This document shows positions 1 through 13,300 of a stretch of 64,000 nucleotides of DNA, piece by piece. Source of the DNA: Macrocystis pyrifera. Taxonomy: Eukaryota; Sar; Phaeophyceae; Laminariales; Laminariaceae. The position numbers and the translations under genes are program-made. The notes under the pieces are model-generated. The model did not search any database, had not been told where the DNA came from, and saw only the letters and a list, made by a program, of their open reading frames with translations. Positions within the stretch are counted from its first letter, which is position 1. Each line of letters begins with the position of its first letter. The stretch spans positions 5,456,001 to 5,520,000 of the forward strand of contig JASSKH010000016.1 in NCBI GenBank assembly GCA_031763025.1, read 5' to 3'.

Positions 1-90
1 CTGCAGGCCCGGTTTTGTGGAGAAACCACTCGAATTATAAGGAGTTTGCGCCCGAAACGGGACTGCAGTCCCTCAATAGTTAACCCCCGT
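1..90. repeat. Palindromic GGGACTGCAG repeat
   Basis: The repeat has a CTGCAGGCCCGGTTTTG left arm, centre ACCACTCGAATTATAAGGAG, and right arm GAAACGGGACTGCAGTCC. Related copies lie at about 3985-4085, 4262-4345, 5935-6015, 9140-9205, 20835-20945, 44100-44185 and 58880-58970. Confidence 0.8.
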
Positions 91-800
91 CCCGTCCCCC
101 ATGTAACACAAATGCGAAAATATGCTCGAGGAAAACCTCGAACCGCTATATACCGTGTACTTTACCGTATACTTCGTATACCACACGGGTGACAAGATAA
201 CACACCTCCTGGGACGATTTTTCCGAGCCTAGTTTCTCCAAAGCATGCCTTAAGGGGGACACACGCAATGAAAATGGTGGGTTTGGAAATATCTCGACGA
301 CAAAATATTTCCATAGACGCATCGCTCGTCGTTTTGCGCCTTCCCCAAAGAATCGACTCACGAAGTTCGTTGGAGAGAGAAGTCTCATTACGCGTGTTGT
401 ACGGCATGAACATAGCTGTTCCCGCTGCGTCGCTGCGTCGTTTTGAAACCCGTTGTATTCCTGTTGCCTGGTCTACTTTTTTTTTTTTTTGCGTTGCCGT
501 GACGGTTACACCGGACCGGTATCGCGCCGCCAGGTCTCTTAACGCCTAATTTTTTGCCGGGTTTGTGCATCGTTTGCGTTGCAGTAGCGGGGGACACCGG
601 TATTGCGCCGCTAGCTTTCCGTGGGGAAGGAATCAACTGAAAGCCGTTACCGGCTTGACAACGGAAGGAGCGGGGCTACATCGACGGCTTGCATCAGCAG
701 CTGCACCAGCGGCAGGAGCGGCTAGAGGCGGCTGGCGGCGACTGCTGGAGAAAGCAGCGAGGGGAGGTAACGGGGGGCGGCAGCTGGAGGGGAAGAGGGA
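61..800. other. Region upstream of the dynamin-like gene
   Basis: No coding sequence that I can support. It should hold the promoter and 5' UTR, but I see no clear TATA box. Downstream of about 650 the sequence becomes GC- and GA-rich before ATG 801. Confidence 0.5.
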
Positions 801-3800
801 ATGTCGGCGGACACTGCTAGCGCGGGGGATGCGGGGGACAGCATCTTCCAGCAGATACATGACAGGTAAAATTACAGGCAGTGATAGTGGATAGATATCA
901 TACACGAAGTTTCGATAGACCAGGTTTCCTATCGGACTTCATGATAGAACGCGTTTTGCCCTCCATCCCCTGGCATCCGCGTTTTTTTTTTTAGCTGGTA
1001 CTGAACGAAACGCATTCACGCGTCGGACAGATCATCTCCAGATAGGTAAGATAGATCAGACAGATCAGATAGATCAGATAGATCAGACAGATCAAGTAGA
1101 TCAGAGAGTCCTAGCCTGCCGGTATTATGAGATGTTGCGCAGGATCTGCCTACTATGGACCAAATATTCTGAGTAAAAATAGGGAAATATAGAGGTTTTT
1201 GTGTGTGTCGTAGGTGCTATTTACCATGGTCCTCCGTAATAGAGGACAGATCCTACCTCGGAAACATGTCCTAGATCCTTGCAGCTTTTTTCAGCTCGCA
1301 TCCGGCGACATGAGGTAGATGATGGTATTGGTCAGCTTGTGGATGCTCTGTCTGAGGTGTGAAACGTTTCGACGTATCGTACGTGTATGTTAACTTAAAA
1401 CACTCGAATAGCTCGGTGTATTCTCCCCCCTCACAGCCCCTTTTCAGCCCGTAACTGCCGATCGAGAATTTTTTGTTTTCCCCGAGTTATTCAAGTTAAA
1501 AACCTTTTTTTTTTTATGTAATAAAACAAACTGAAAAATGATTTTTGGAACTCGAATCTGAATCGGGAGAGGTCAAAACCAATTGGTCAAAACTGAGCGA
1601 GATACAGCAGTCAGCTGCAGCCCTACCACACGTACTTGAAGATAAACATTATCAGATCATACGTAGCACCAAGCACGAAGTACCACCTATTACGGGGGTC
1701 CATAGTTAACAGGACCTATGGTGTACATAAAAACCTAAATATTTGCCTATTTTTACTAACAAAATTTGGTCCCGTTAACTATGGACCCCCGTAGTAGTAC
1801 GTGTAACAAGAAGGGCACAAATCACACCCCGCTCAGTTCAGCTCCCGCTCCGCTCAGCTCAGCCCAGCTCAGCTGAGATCACGGCTGTGCGTTGGTACTG
1901 CTGTGTTTGAGTGTGAGTATGTGTGGGCTTGGAAGTGTATATAGGTGGGTTCGAGTGTGAGCATGTGTAGATTTTTTTGTTTGGTTACATGCACGCTGGT
2001 GTACGCTTGTGTACGTGTGTGGCTATACCAGGCACGTGTGTATTTGGCTGTCTGTTGTTTCCAAATGAAGTCATATGATCTACACTAGTCAAGTGGCCAC
2101 GAGCCCGGCCCCAACAAGTCTGGAGTGGAACAGTTCTACCCCTGGTACAGATCATATAGTAGATCATCTACATATCATTGACTCCCACAGTTGACTATCT
2201 AGATCTTTCAGGGCAGATAGATAGATAGATCCCTGATCTGTATGATCTACAGCTCATGATGCCGGGTAGGAGCCTTACAATCCGCATAATCTATTAAAGT
2301 AGGACATATTTCCTGGGTTGGATCTGTACTTTGCAGATTCTGCACAACCTCTCACAACGGCAGATGAGGAACAACTGTAGATGATCTATCTGTAGATGAT
2401 CTATCTGTAGATGATCTGTCTGCAGATGATCTATGTGTAGATGATCTATATGTAGATGATCTATCTGTCTGACCTGTCCGAGTGTGGAAGAGTAATTCAG
2501 GATGTGGATGTGCTTGAACGTGTGCCGGTATGTAATACGTGATTTGCGTGTACGCACGTGTACGCACGTGTACGCACGTGTTTTTTGTTGTGTGTTTGTG
2601 CTTGTACATGTATACCAGGTACCACGTATATGTTTTTGCACGTGTGTGGACGTGTGTTTTGCGTTTTGCGTAGGTGAAGCGAAGAGGTCATCCCCTACCC
2701 CCCCCTCCCAGCAGTGAAAACGCCTGGCTAGTTTCGGACGAGCTGTCACCCCAATGACCAAACTAAGTAAACCAGGTATATTCTAACGGAACCAAACACC
2801 ACCAGCAAAAATCAAACACCTGCTGGGTACCTGGTACTACAGTATGCCTAAAGGAGACAATACACCCCCCCGAAAAAAACAAATACCAGGTTCAAGTTAT
2901 CCCATCCCCCGCCCCCATGCCTCGCTCCGTCTAATCCCTTCTCTCCCACGGCGCCGTCTGCGATGTTTGTGATGCCCTCCCCGTGTGTTTTCTGACCTTC
3001 TCGGGGTCAACCCTTCGGGATGGGATGGGATGGGATGGGGATGTGGAACGGAAAATGGAATGGAAAACGAAACTGAATCTGGACTTTTGGAATGGTAATG
3101 GGGTGTAACTTGGAATGGAATGGGACGGAAAATGGAATATTGAATCGGGATGGAAAACGGAACGGAAACGATTCCGAATATGGAACGGAATATGGAATGG
3201 AAAATGGAATGGGATGGGATGTGACAGGGATGTGCGACCCTGGCTGGATCTGGTGGACGAACTGCGGGCGCACGGCATTTCGCAAGACCTTCCGTTGCCT
3301 CAGATCGCGGTGATGGGTGATCAGAGCTGCGGGAAGTCGAGCGTTTTAGAGGTGCGAGAGTTGTGTTTAGTGTGCGGTGGCGGGGCGTAGTCAAGCGCTT
3401 CATACGTTGAACAGGTCATGATCGACAGATCGATACATCTGGATCGCGTAGATCATCTTGATCCCATAGCTGCTGTACGTCGAGCGTATGGGAGGTGCTT
3501 TGGTCGTGTGCTGTGTGCGATGCGGGGCGGAGCGCGGCGGGGCGTAGTAGTCACGCGTTTCACACATGCGGAAAGATCACGATCTAAATCATCTAGATAA
3601 TCTATCAATAGATCGTCTATGCCAGCAGATCCTATACCGGGGGGGGGGGGAGAAGAGACGACGCCTGTGACCACGGCTTGTCCAGAAGGTCGCTATTCAT
3701 AGCTGTAAAACCTCATCTTACCAGTTAAGCTGGACAATAAAAGTGATGATAAAAAATGTATATCTATATATACCATGGTGCGCAAGAGCCGTATGCATAT

Positions 3801-6800
3801 ATCAACCAGACCTCCACCCAGCAAAAACATGTGCGTAGGAGCTGTGTATGTACAGATTTCACCAGGAAAAAGATGGTGCAGATGGTACAGATACTGCTGT
3901 AGACAGGTGTATGTATGTACGATCTGTCGGGGGTTGTATGTACGAGTCGCACGTATTTTTTTTTTTGTGAGCCTCGTCGCTTATTAACCCTCTCAGAACT
4001 GCAGTCCCGCTTCTGGGGACAATTTACGTAGAGATTTGACTGTTTCGGCCCTAAAAACGGGACTGCAGTTTTGCCTTCGAACGGGTTAAGGAGCTCCGTG
4101 TATACCTCTCTCACCCAAAACTGACTTGTGATTTTTGGAAAAAAAAAAAAAAATGTACCAGTCTGATCGTAAGTAAAATAGAAGGACCGCTCGGTCTTCA
4201 TGTTAAGGTCTGAACGCTTCTTGTGTTCCCCGCCCAGATTTGTGTGTCTTCACCTTTTTAAGGCCGCAGTCCGGTTTTGGGGACAAAGTACTTGGAATTT
4301 GACTGGTTTGTCCCCGAAACGGGACTGCAGTTTATACTAGAAGGGTTATAACCCGATGATCGATACCATGGCCTTGAGTCTGTAATGACTACTGAATTGT
4401 GCGGCGCGTTTACCGGGCGGTCCCTCAGCAGAGGATTTCCGTCAACCGGAAATATTTTTGGCTAAAAAGTGCTGCGTACGGAAGGACCCCTGTGTTCGTC
4501 TCCCCGAATTCGGAAAATAAATAGTTCGGACACGTCCAAAAAAAAGTTCTCTCGCCTGAACGGGCAGATTTAACGCCAGCTGTAGTACCAGGCTACTGCT
4601 GCTGTACGATTATTTCCGCAGCTGCTGTCTGCTCGTACCTGCCCACTTTCTTTTGTTGTACAGTACCGTGTATGTACGTCGAACGAACGGTGATGTCGTT
4701 CGTGAACTCTCGAATCTCGACGCCTGTACTAATGTTGTGGTATCGGGGTTGTATCTGCCCCGAGAGATGGACGGAAAGGTGATGTCACGTGAGCGTATTA
4801 TTACAGGGGACCATAGTAAATAAGACCTACGGTACACACGAAAAACTATACATTTACCTATTTTTACTAAAACTATGTGGCCCTATTTACTATGGTCCAC
4901 CGTAATAGTAGATGTGCTGTGTGGAGTGGGTGCGGCGTGCTGTGTGATGCACGAGCAGATATTTGAAACATGGAACACAAACTGTGTGTAATCATGGCTC
5001 CTGCTTTTGGGCGTAGCAATGGTGCACGAGCAGGTTTTTAGAACATGCTTGGGGGCGCGGGGCTCTACTCCATGCTAGAGGATGGTGTACTATTAATATC
5101 GTATTACGGGGGTCCATAGTTAATAGGACCTATGGTGTACATAAAAAACTATACATTTACCTATTTTTACTAACAATATTTGGTCCTATTTACTATGGTC
5201 GCCCGTAATAGCAGATTTTTAATCATGGCTGCAATTGTTGGTGCTTGGAGCAGTGCATTAGTCCGGTGCCTGGTATATTGCTGTAGGTATGGTGTATGAG
5301 CAGATTTTGAAAGATGCGTAAAGTTGTGTGTGCTCAAAGATTTTTTAACAATAATTCACAAGCGCCGTCGCCCTCCGTTCCTTCCTCCCTCTCTCCCCTG
5401 TTCCGATGTGGTTTTCCCAGGCTATCTCGGGCATTCCGTTTCCCAGGGGTTCGGGGCTGGTGACTCGTTGCGCCACCCAGCTGATCATGAAGAGCAGCCC
5501 GAAGGGGTCGCCTTGGAAAGCCAGCGCAAGCATTCCCGAGCAGCAGCAACAGCAGCAGCGTAGTCGCTGGAAAGGGATGAGTAGTAGCAGCAGTCTTAGT
5601 GGAAGTGCTGCATCGTCGGGCCCTAGGCATGCGTCCACCCCGGAGGAGCTCACCAAGGTGCGGTGCGGGTGTGTGCGGTATGTGTGTGTGTGTGTGTGTG
5701 TTTTTTTTTTTCGTTTTAGTAGTCCTCCTCCGATGGACGGGTAAAAAATTGCAACTCTGTACGTAAACACAAGGACCTTGTGCATTTGAGTATTTAGTAC
5801 AAACATGCCTTTGGACAGAGTGGTGCGACTATGGCCGTGAATATTATGACCTATTAAAATTGATGTTAAGTGTACTAACGGTCCTTATATTTCCGACCAT
5901 AGTTATATGTACAGTTCAACCCTTTTGTTGATAGCACCGCACTCCCACATATGGGGACAAACTAGTCTAATTTCAAGTAGTTTGTCCCCCAAACGGGACT
6001 GCGGCACTAAATGGGTCAACCCCTTTCGCTACGGCCAAAAAAATGGAATATCACACCGAATACCTGCAGACGGTGCACTGCACTGTACATACACCTATGC
6101 TGTACTCGATGTAGTTCCCAGCGTTTTGTCCCCACACCGGGAGTGCAATGCATAAGGCCTAAGCTGTACATAAACCCAGCTTGTGCTCTAATTCCAGGTG
6201 TTTTGTCCCCGCAACAGGAGTGCAGTCCTTAAGGTCTAAGCTGTACGTACACCTCGACATGACTCTAATCATAAGTACTTTGTCCCTACAACAGGCGTGC
6301 AGTCCTCAAGGCCTAAGCCGTACAAAAACCTTAATTGTACTCTAATTCCAGGTGTTTTGTCCCACAACAGGCGTGCAGTCCTCAAGGCCCAAGCTGTACA
6401 TAAGCCTACATTGTACTCTAATTCCTAGTGTTTTGTCCCCACAACAGAAGTGCAGTCCTTAAGGCCTAAGCTGTACATACACCTAAATTGTACTCTAATT
6501 CCGATTGTTTTGTCCCACAACAGGCGTGTAGTCCTTAAGGCCTAAGCTGTACATAAGCCCACATTTTGTACTCTCATTCCATGTGTTTTATCCCCGTAAC
6601 GGGAGTGCGGTCCTTAAGGTCTAAGGGGCTACCTGAACCTGATTCTAATTCCAAGTGTTTTGCCCCACAACAGGAGTGCAGTCCTTAAGGTCTAAAGGGC
6701 TACCTGAACCTGACTCCAGTTCCAGATGCTTTATCCCCACAACAGGAGTGCAGTCCTTAAGGTCCAAGGAGTCAAGGTCACCGCACTTGTTGTTGTAGTT

Positions 6801-7049
6801 GTTGTAGTTGTTGTTGTTGTGTTGTTGTTGCCTTGTTGCTGTGCTCACATTAAGTAATCGCCAGAAACCTGGCCCGTGGTCAGGACAGGCTGGCGCCAAT
6901 AACTCTGGAGTGAGGTAATATGACACCTCAGTGGAAAAATAACATCTGTGGCGTGTGTCAATTTAACTCTGTTGTACATAGAACACAACGAGGCGCGAGC
7001 GTCGCAAGGCAGAAAGACGGAAGGGGGGGAAGGGAAAGAGGGAGGGAGA

Positions 7050-7089
<40 letters not shown>

Positions 7090-10020
7090 GGGAGGGAGAG
7101 AGAGAAGAAGGGAGGGAGGGAGGGAGTGTCCACAGAGGAGGAGGGAAGGAAGGTTTCACCAAGGAGGAGGGGGCGGGGGGGCAAGCATCGTCGGGCACAA
7201 GGAGGGAAGAAGATATAGAGAGGGGGTCCAAAGGGTTCGAGGCAGGCAGGGATGCACGCAAAGGAGGACGGGGTCAGAGGAAGGGGGTGCAAGCGGCGCA
7301 GGGCAGACAGAGAGGGAGGGGGAGAGGGGCTCACAGAGTAGCAGGGTGGGAGGGACTCACAAAGGAGAAGGGGAGGGGGGGGGGGTTCGGCGGCGGCAGT
7401 TTCATCTTTGTTCCGTTTTTTTGTTTCGTGTTTCTTCTTTTTTTTATCGCCTTACGAAGGTCCAGCAAGGGGATTTTCGGGGGATGAACCTTTTCGGGAT
7501 TTTCGGGTTTTCTATTCTACTTCGTGTAGATATTTTTGGTGTGTGCGTTGACTTGAGGTTGATCATGATGGCGAAAACGGTGATGGCACTGATGAGGACA
7601 AATGACGATAACACGATAACGATGGCGATGAAAGTGATCATGGCACGGATGTAGATTTATGCTGACGCTGTACCGATATTGATGACGGTAACAGCGGTGG
7701 CGAGGAGTCAATGGTAAGGATGTTAACGGTGCTGCCAATGCTGTCCCGCGTCGACGGCAGGTGATCGAGGACCTGCAAGACGCTTTGACCTCCGGAGACC
7801 ACGGGGCATTTTCCACGGAGACCATCTCCGTGCAGGTGAGAGAAAGGGAGAAAAGAGATTGGCTCATGAATATTTGCTTGCTTGTACGAGGTACTCGTGG
7901 CGAAACGAAACGACCGAAACAAAATTCCCTCACGCCAGTAATCGACAGCACTTGATCATTTTTTTAGTTAAGAAAGTTCAGGCTCGAGTTTGTTTGGACG
8001 AACATGAGAATGTGGCCATTCTGACACTATTATTCTGAAAATAGAGTGGGACGCCCTGCCCAACATAGGACTTCGAGTCTGGCCCAAAATACGAGAATAT
8101 TATTAATAGTGTAAATGGTATCGCATACTGTACGAGTACCTGATTTTATGTTTTTGAGATTACAGTATGGAGTTGCCGTTGAGGAAACGGGAGAACTCTC
8201 GGGCGCAAGCAAAGCTTTTTTTGCTCTCGGCTAACTTTCTCTTTCGTTTTTCTTGCGGCCTAGAAGACCTTGGGGTCTAGGGCAGGACGCCAAGGGTGAT
8301 TTTCAGCTCGTCTGGTAGTAGAAAAAGTATTGTTTTAAACACTCGGGATACAGTATAAAATATATATACAATGCCGGTGGAGGCCTCGTTCTCTTCTTCA
8401 GGAAGAGGGAAAAGGCACCTCTGCTGGGCTCCCGCGGCATTTACCGATTCCGAAACCGGAGCCGAAACCGAAACCGGAACCCGTTCTGAAAGGGGAAACT
8501 GAAAGCGAAAAAGAAAAAAAAAATCGGCACCGAAAACGAACAAGAGAACGAATAAAATGAAACTGAAAGCGAAACCGAAGCGGAAACCGAAACCATGCCG
8601 ACACTTGGAACCCAAGCCGAAAATCGATCCGAAACTGAAATGGAAATCGGAACTGCGACCGAAACCGAATTCGAAACAGAAACAGAAACAAAACGAACCA
8701 GTACCAGAGCCAGAACCAAACCCAAAACCGAAAACCAAAACCAACCCTAGAACCAAAAAATCAAAATCCAACTAAACGAAGACGTTAAAACGGAAACCAG
8801 AAAACCGAAAACGCGAGACCGAATCGGCAAGACCCAATCCCGCGAACCAAAAAAATATAATACCGGAACAGGTGCAAGCGCCGGGGCTGCCGGACCTGAC
8901 CCTGATTGACCTTCCGGGCATCGTTCGGACGGCGACGAAGGGGCAGCGGTCAACGGTCATGGCGGAGGTCAACGGTCTCATTCAGCGGTGAGTGTAGGGA
9001 GTGTATGCGCTGCTGTTGGCTGGCGTGGAATGGAACGATGGCGCTTTCGTTGCTGTTGTTGGTGTTGTCGGTGTTGGTGGTGGTGGTGGTCGTGACTTCG
9101 GGTTGTTTCTCGGTGCTTTTAGGACAACGGTTCCGTTTGTGGGCACAAGCCAGTCAAATTCCAAGTAATTTATCCCCAGAATGGGACTGCGGTCCTAGCA
9201 GGGTAATGACTCTTTATACTGTAGTGCTGCGCCGTACATAATGTAAGAATGTGTCTATTTCCTATCAGTACCATGTTTTGTCCTCACAGCGAGACTGCTG
9301 TCCTAGCCGGCTCGTCTCCGTACCGCGTATTTGTTTTTCCCTGTGAATAATACTACTGATAGTTCTAATTTATACTTCTAATAATAGTAGTAGTAATAAT
9401 CTTAAGCATTCTTCTTGCTCTTTCTTGTGCTGTTCCTTTTCGGTTGGTGTTGGATTTGTTTCTCTTCAGGTTTCTCGAGCAGGAGCGGACGATCATTCTG
9501 GCGGTCGTTCCGGCCAATCAGGACGTCGCCACGGTCGATATTCTTGAGAGGGCGAAGATTGTGAGTGTGTGTGTTGTTTTGTCTTTTGCCTTTGTCATGT
9601 CTTCTTTAGTTTTGTTGTTTGTTTTGTTGTTGTGGTATGGCTGCTGCGTCGCAAATGAGGAAGATGATGTTTTGTCGATTCTGCTGTTCGGGTGTTGTTG
9701 TTGTTGTTGTTGTTGTTTTTGTTGGTGCGGCTGTGGTTTAATATGATTGGTGTTCCTTTTGATCGGCCAGGTTGACCCCGAGGGAGACCGCACGATCGGA
9801 GTGCTGACGAAGCCCGACCTGATTGGCCCGGGAAACGAGGATGAGGCGGCGGCCGTTCTAAAGAACGTTCGCAAGCCGCTCAAGCTCGGGTACGTCATGG
9901 TTAAGTGCCGCAGCCAGCGGGACATCGATCAAGGTGAGAGAGTTGTCCGCCTGGCTGTCTGCCTGCCTGTCTGTCTGTTTGTCCGTCTGTCCGTCCGTCC
10001 GTCTGTCTGCCTGCCTGTCT

Positions 10021-10076
<56 letters not shown>

Positions 10077-10394
10077 TTCTGCCTGTCTAGCTCTTGTTAC
10101 ACCTGAGACAATCTGACCGTTTACGATCTTATCTATCCCTACCTTTTTTTTCAATCTCTATCTTGCCTCACCTTTTCTTGTATGTTCTATTATGTCACAC
10201 AATCTTAACCCCACGATACCACCACAGGCATGGACAACAAGGAGGCCCTGAGCTCGGAGGCCGTTTTCTTCCGCCAGCAGCCCGTCTTCAAAAGCCTCCC
10301 TTCCTCCTTCTTCGGCGTGCCAAACCTCACGCGTAGACTCACCGACCTCCTGGTGGGACGCATCAAGGCAGCCCTGCCGAACATCAAGTGGGAG
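801..10394 (+). CDS. GTPase-domain exons 1-8 of the dynamin-like gene
   Basis: Exon 1 starts at ATG 801 and ends in phase 2 at a GTAAAA donor. It joins exon 2 to read [16 protein letters not shown], the usual lead-in to a dynamin G domain. Exon 2 carries G1 (GDQSCGKS, about residues 52-59). Exon 3 carries G2 (PRGSGLVTR), followed by a Gln/Ser-rich insertion of about 50 residues with a run of six glutamines that is longer than in typical Mx proteins. Exon 5 carries G3 (DLPG, about 180-183), exon 7 carries G4 (TKPD, about 249-252) and a G5-type VKCRSQRDI segment. The full set of nucleotide-binding motifs is intact, so the enzyme should bind and hydrolyse GTP. The TKPD and VKCR forms favour an Mx-like over a classical dynamin assignment. 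Confidence 0.92.
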
Positions 10395-13300
10395 GTGAAA
10401 CCCTGGAAACGGTTTTTCATACCATATTAGAATATGGAGTCAACCGCAGGAGAGCGTGTAGCGTGGGTAGGCTCAATCCGACGCGAGTCGACGAGGGAAG
10501 AAAGGGCTGAAGTCTTCTCGCGATGAAAATGCAACCTTACAAGGCAAAACCCGTAGCGGGGAGGGGGGGAGGAGAGAGAGAGAGAGAGCCTGCTGTGTGT
10601 GTGACCCCGGATCTGAGTGACGACTATCAAGAGGAGGGAGAGAGAAAAGAAGGGCAAATATATACAGTATGGACCCGACAACAAGAAACACCGAATAATC
10701 TGGACAAGCCTGAGGGTCTTATTGGGGCGCCATCTTCAAACAACCTTGAGCATAGGCTATTTGTAGAGGATTTGGTGTAGAGTTCACCGCTGAGCCGTTT
10801 TCGCTTTCGCTTCGCTTTCAATTTTTTTCTTTGCGTCACCTATTTTTTCCTGTGCTTCACGTGCCTTTTTTCCTTTACTCTTAGCTTCTCGGCTTTTCTG
10901 TACCTTTCGGCTTTGCTTTACCTTTTAGGCTTTCCTTTTGCTCTGCTTTTTTTTTGCTTGCTTTCTTTGCTTTTCTTTCTCTGTGGCATGGCATGGCGTG
11001 GCGTGGCGTATCAGATTCAGTCGCAGCTGGTGAAGGCGGACGCGCAGCTGAAGCCGATGGTGAAGGGGGTGCCGAGCACCACGGCAGAGTGCCACACCAG
11101 TCTCATGAAGATCGTCAGTGACTACTGCAGACTGCTCAGACAGGTGAGGGTGGGTGCGGCGGGACCTGCTGGACTGAAGGGATTTGTGTCTAACCCCCAC
11201 CCCCACCCTCCGCCACCCGATCCTACACCACCACCACCACCCCTTCCCGGCATTGTAGGGGTGCGAGGGTCTTTGGTCATACGACTACGGCCACGCATGA
11301 TATCGAGTACCCCCCCCCCCCCCCCCCCAACCTCCCATCGAGTACACTCCACCCCACCCTACCCTGCCATCCATAAATGAAGAAAATCCGCCTGAAAAGC
11401 GGTTCTTATTATAGTAGGATGCAGCTCACCCTTCATGCGACTTGCTTAACACCTCACAGCGCTTCGCGCTTGGTGGAAGCAATGTCTGCCTGGTCGGTGA
11501 AAACCCGACGTGCTCCATCCCGGCATTGTAGGGATGCGAGAGTCTATGGTCATACGACTACGGCCATGCATGATGATCTGTACCCCCCCCCCCCCCCCCC
11601 CCCCCTACCCTACCCTACCCTACCCTACTCTGCTATATCCTTCATAGCCTCATCCCACCCGGCCCGACCCGACCCGGGCACCCCCTCCCTCACGCCCACG
11701 CCCACACCCACCCCTCCACCCCCCACTCTACCCTACCTCATTCTACCCACCTCCACCCTCGCCCCCCACCCCCACCCCAACCCACCCTACCCCACCCACC
11801 CCTGCCCCAACCTACCCCACCCTTACCCCCACCCCGCTCCACTGCCTCTTGTTGTTTGCTTGCTTCCTGGTTTTATTCTGTTGCTCGCTTGCTCTCGCAG
11901 TCGGCCAGGGGATACTACCGAGACGATGTCCTCTCGGCCAAGCCCTCCCTGCGTCTGCACGCGGCCAGCCAATCCATCTTCCGTCAGCTGCACCACAACA
12001 TCGCCGCCACGGTGCCCGGGTTCAACGACATCGGGTTCGGGGATCGACTGGGGAGAGAGATCGCGGCCCTCAGGGGCCGAGAGATGCCGGGCTTCTTGAA
12101 CCATCAGGCATGATTGAGAGGGGGGGGGCGGAGGGAGGAAGGGGGAGGGGGGGCGGTGGGATAGGTGGGTGGGCGTGGAAAGGGGGTTTGACACCTCCAA
12201 AGATTGAGAGATGCCGGGTTTATCGAACCATCAGGCATGAGTCGGGGGGGGGGGGGGGGGGGGGGGGGGGTGTGTGTGGGGGGCTGGGATAGGGTGGGTT
12301 TCGTTTGACGGAGGGGGAATGTTGGGTGTGAGGAGGTGAATTCTGGCGCTGTTGTTGTTGCCGGTGTTGTTGATTACCAGTCTGATTGAAAGCATAAGGT
12401 GCTTGTCGATGACCACGATAGGTACAAAATTGCCTTATATTTCTGATCAGACTGGTATGGTGTTATCGCTATTGTTGTAGCTGTAAATACTGCCGTTCTT
12501 CTTGCGGTTGTCGTCGTGTTTTTGTTTGCTCCTGCTGTTGTAGCCTTTCCTCTCTCCCGCTTCCCCGCGCCCCTCAAACAAAAAGCACCACCCTGCATAA
12601 AAAACGCCACCTTCCCCAAAACTCGAACACCTAGTTCCACAACCCCTCCCCTTTCCCTAACCCAAAAGACGTAACCCGTTAAAAAAACGCCACTTTCTTC
12701 TAAACCCGAACACCGATTCCGACCACCCCCCCCCCCCCCCCCCCATCCTCGCGCTCCAGGTGTTTTACGGTTTCATGATCCAGAACGTCGAGACGTGGCG
12801 ACCGGCTGTGGAGTCGTGCCGCACCCAGGCAGCCAACGCCGCCCTCACCGTGGCCTCCTTGTTGGTGGAAACCCTTGCGATTCAGTTCCCGCGGCTGTGC
12901 TCTGCGGTCAGGGATGCTTTGGCGGGTCTCGTGGAGCAGCTTGCTGAGGAAGTTAGCGTGAGGTACGCTTGGTGTTTGTGTGTGTGATGTGTATGGAATG
13001 TACTAATACAAGTATAGTTGTTCGCTGCAGTATATTGGAACTAAAAGCCATTACAATGTACGCATGGTGTGTGTAGGTGTATGCGTGCCTGTATGCGCGT
13101 CTGTATGTGCGCATGCATGTATATATAACGTATGTGCATGCGTGTATGGAGTGCGGGGGCTGTGTGAATGCGTTGGTGTGCCGATGTGCGTTGCGTCTGC
13201 TAACGTAATGCTTTTGGTGGCTGTGGCTGTGCTTGTGTTGCGGTGTGCGTGCGTGTGCGTGCCCTGTGTATGCTTGTGTGCATTCTTGCGCTCCTACGCA

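Noticed and set aside
2294..2761. 155-codon minus-strand frame with His/Asp/Leu repeats
   Set aside because: It arises from the 15-bp tandem repeat and CA/GT-rich DNA and has no domain.
6920..7654. 244-codon Gly/Arg-rich open frame
   Set aside because: It is produced by the purine tract and G-run. The frames on both strands are open for the same reason.
8277..8771. Long Phe/Gly/Ser open frame on the minus strand
   Set aside because: It is a translation of the CGAAAC-type hexamer array, which keeps several frames open.
9985..10080. CRISPR-like repeat array
   Set aside because: It is a plain CCTG microsatellite without spacers, in a eukaryotic intron.
11377..12099. 240-codon Pro/Thr-rich open frame overlapping exon 10
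   Set aside because: It follows C-rich repeats in intron 9 and reads exon 10 in the wrong frame.
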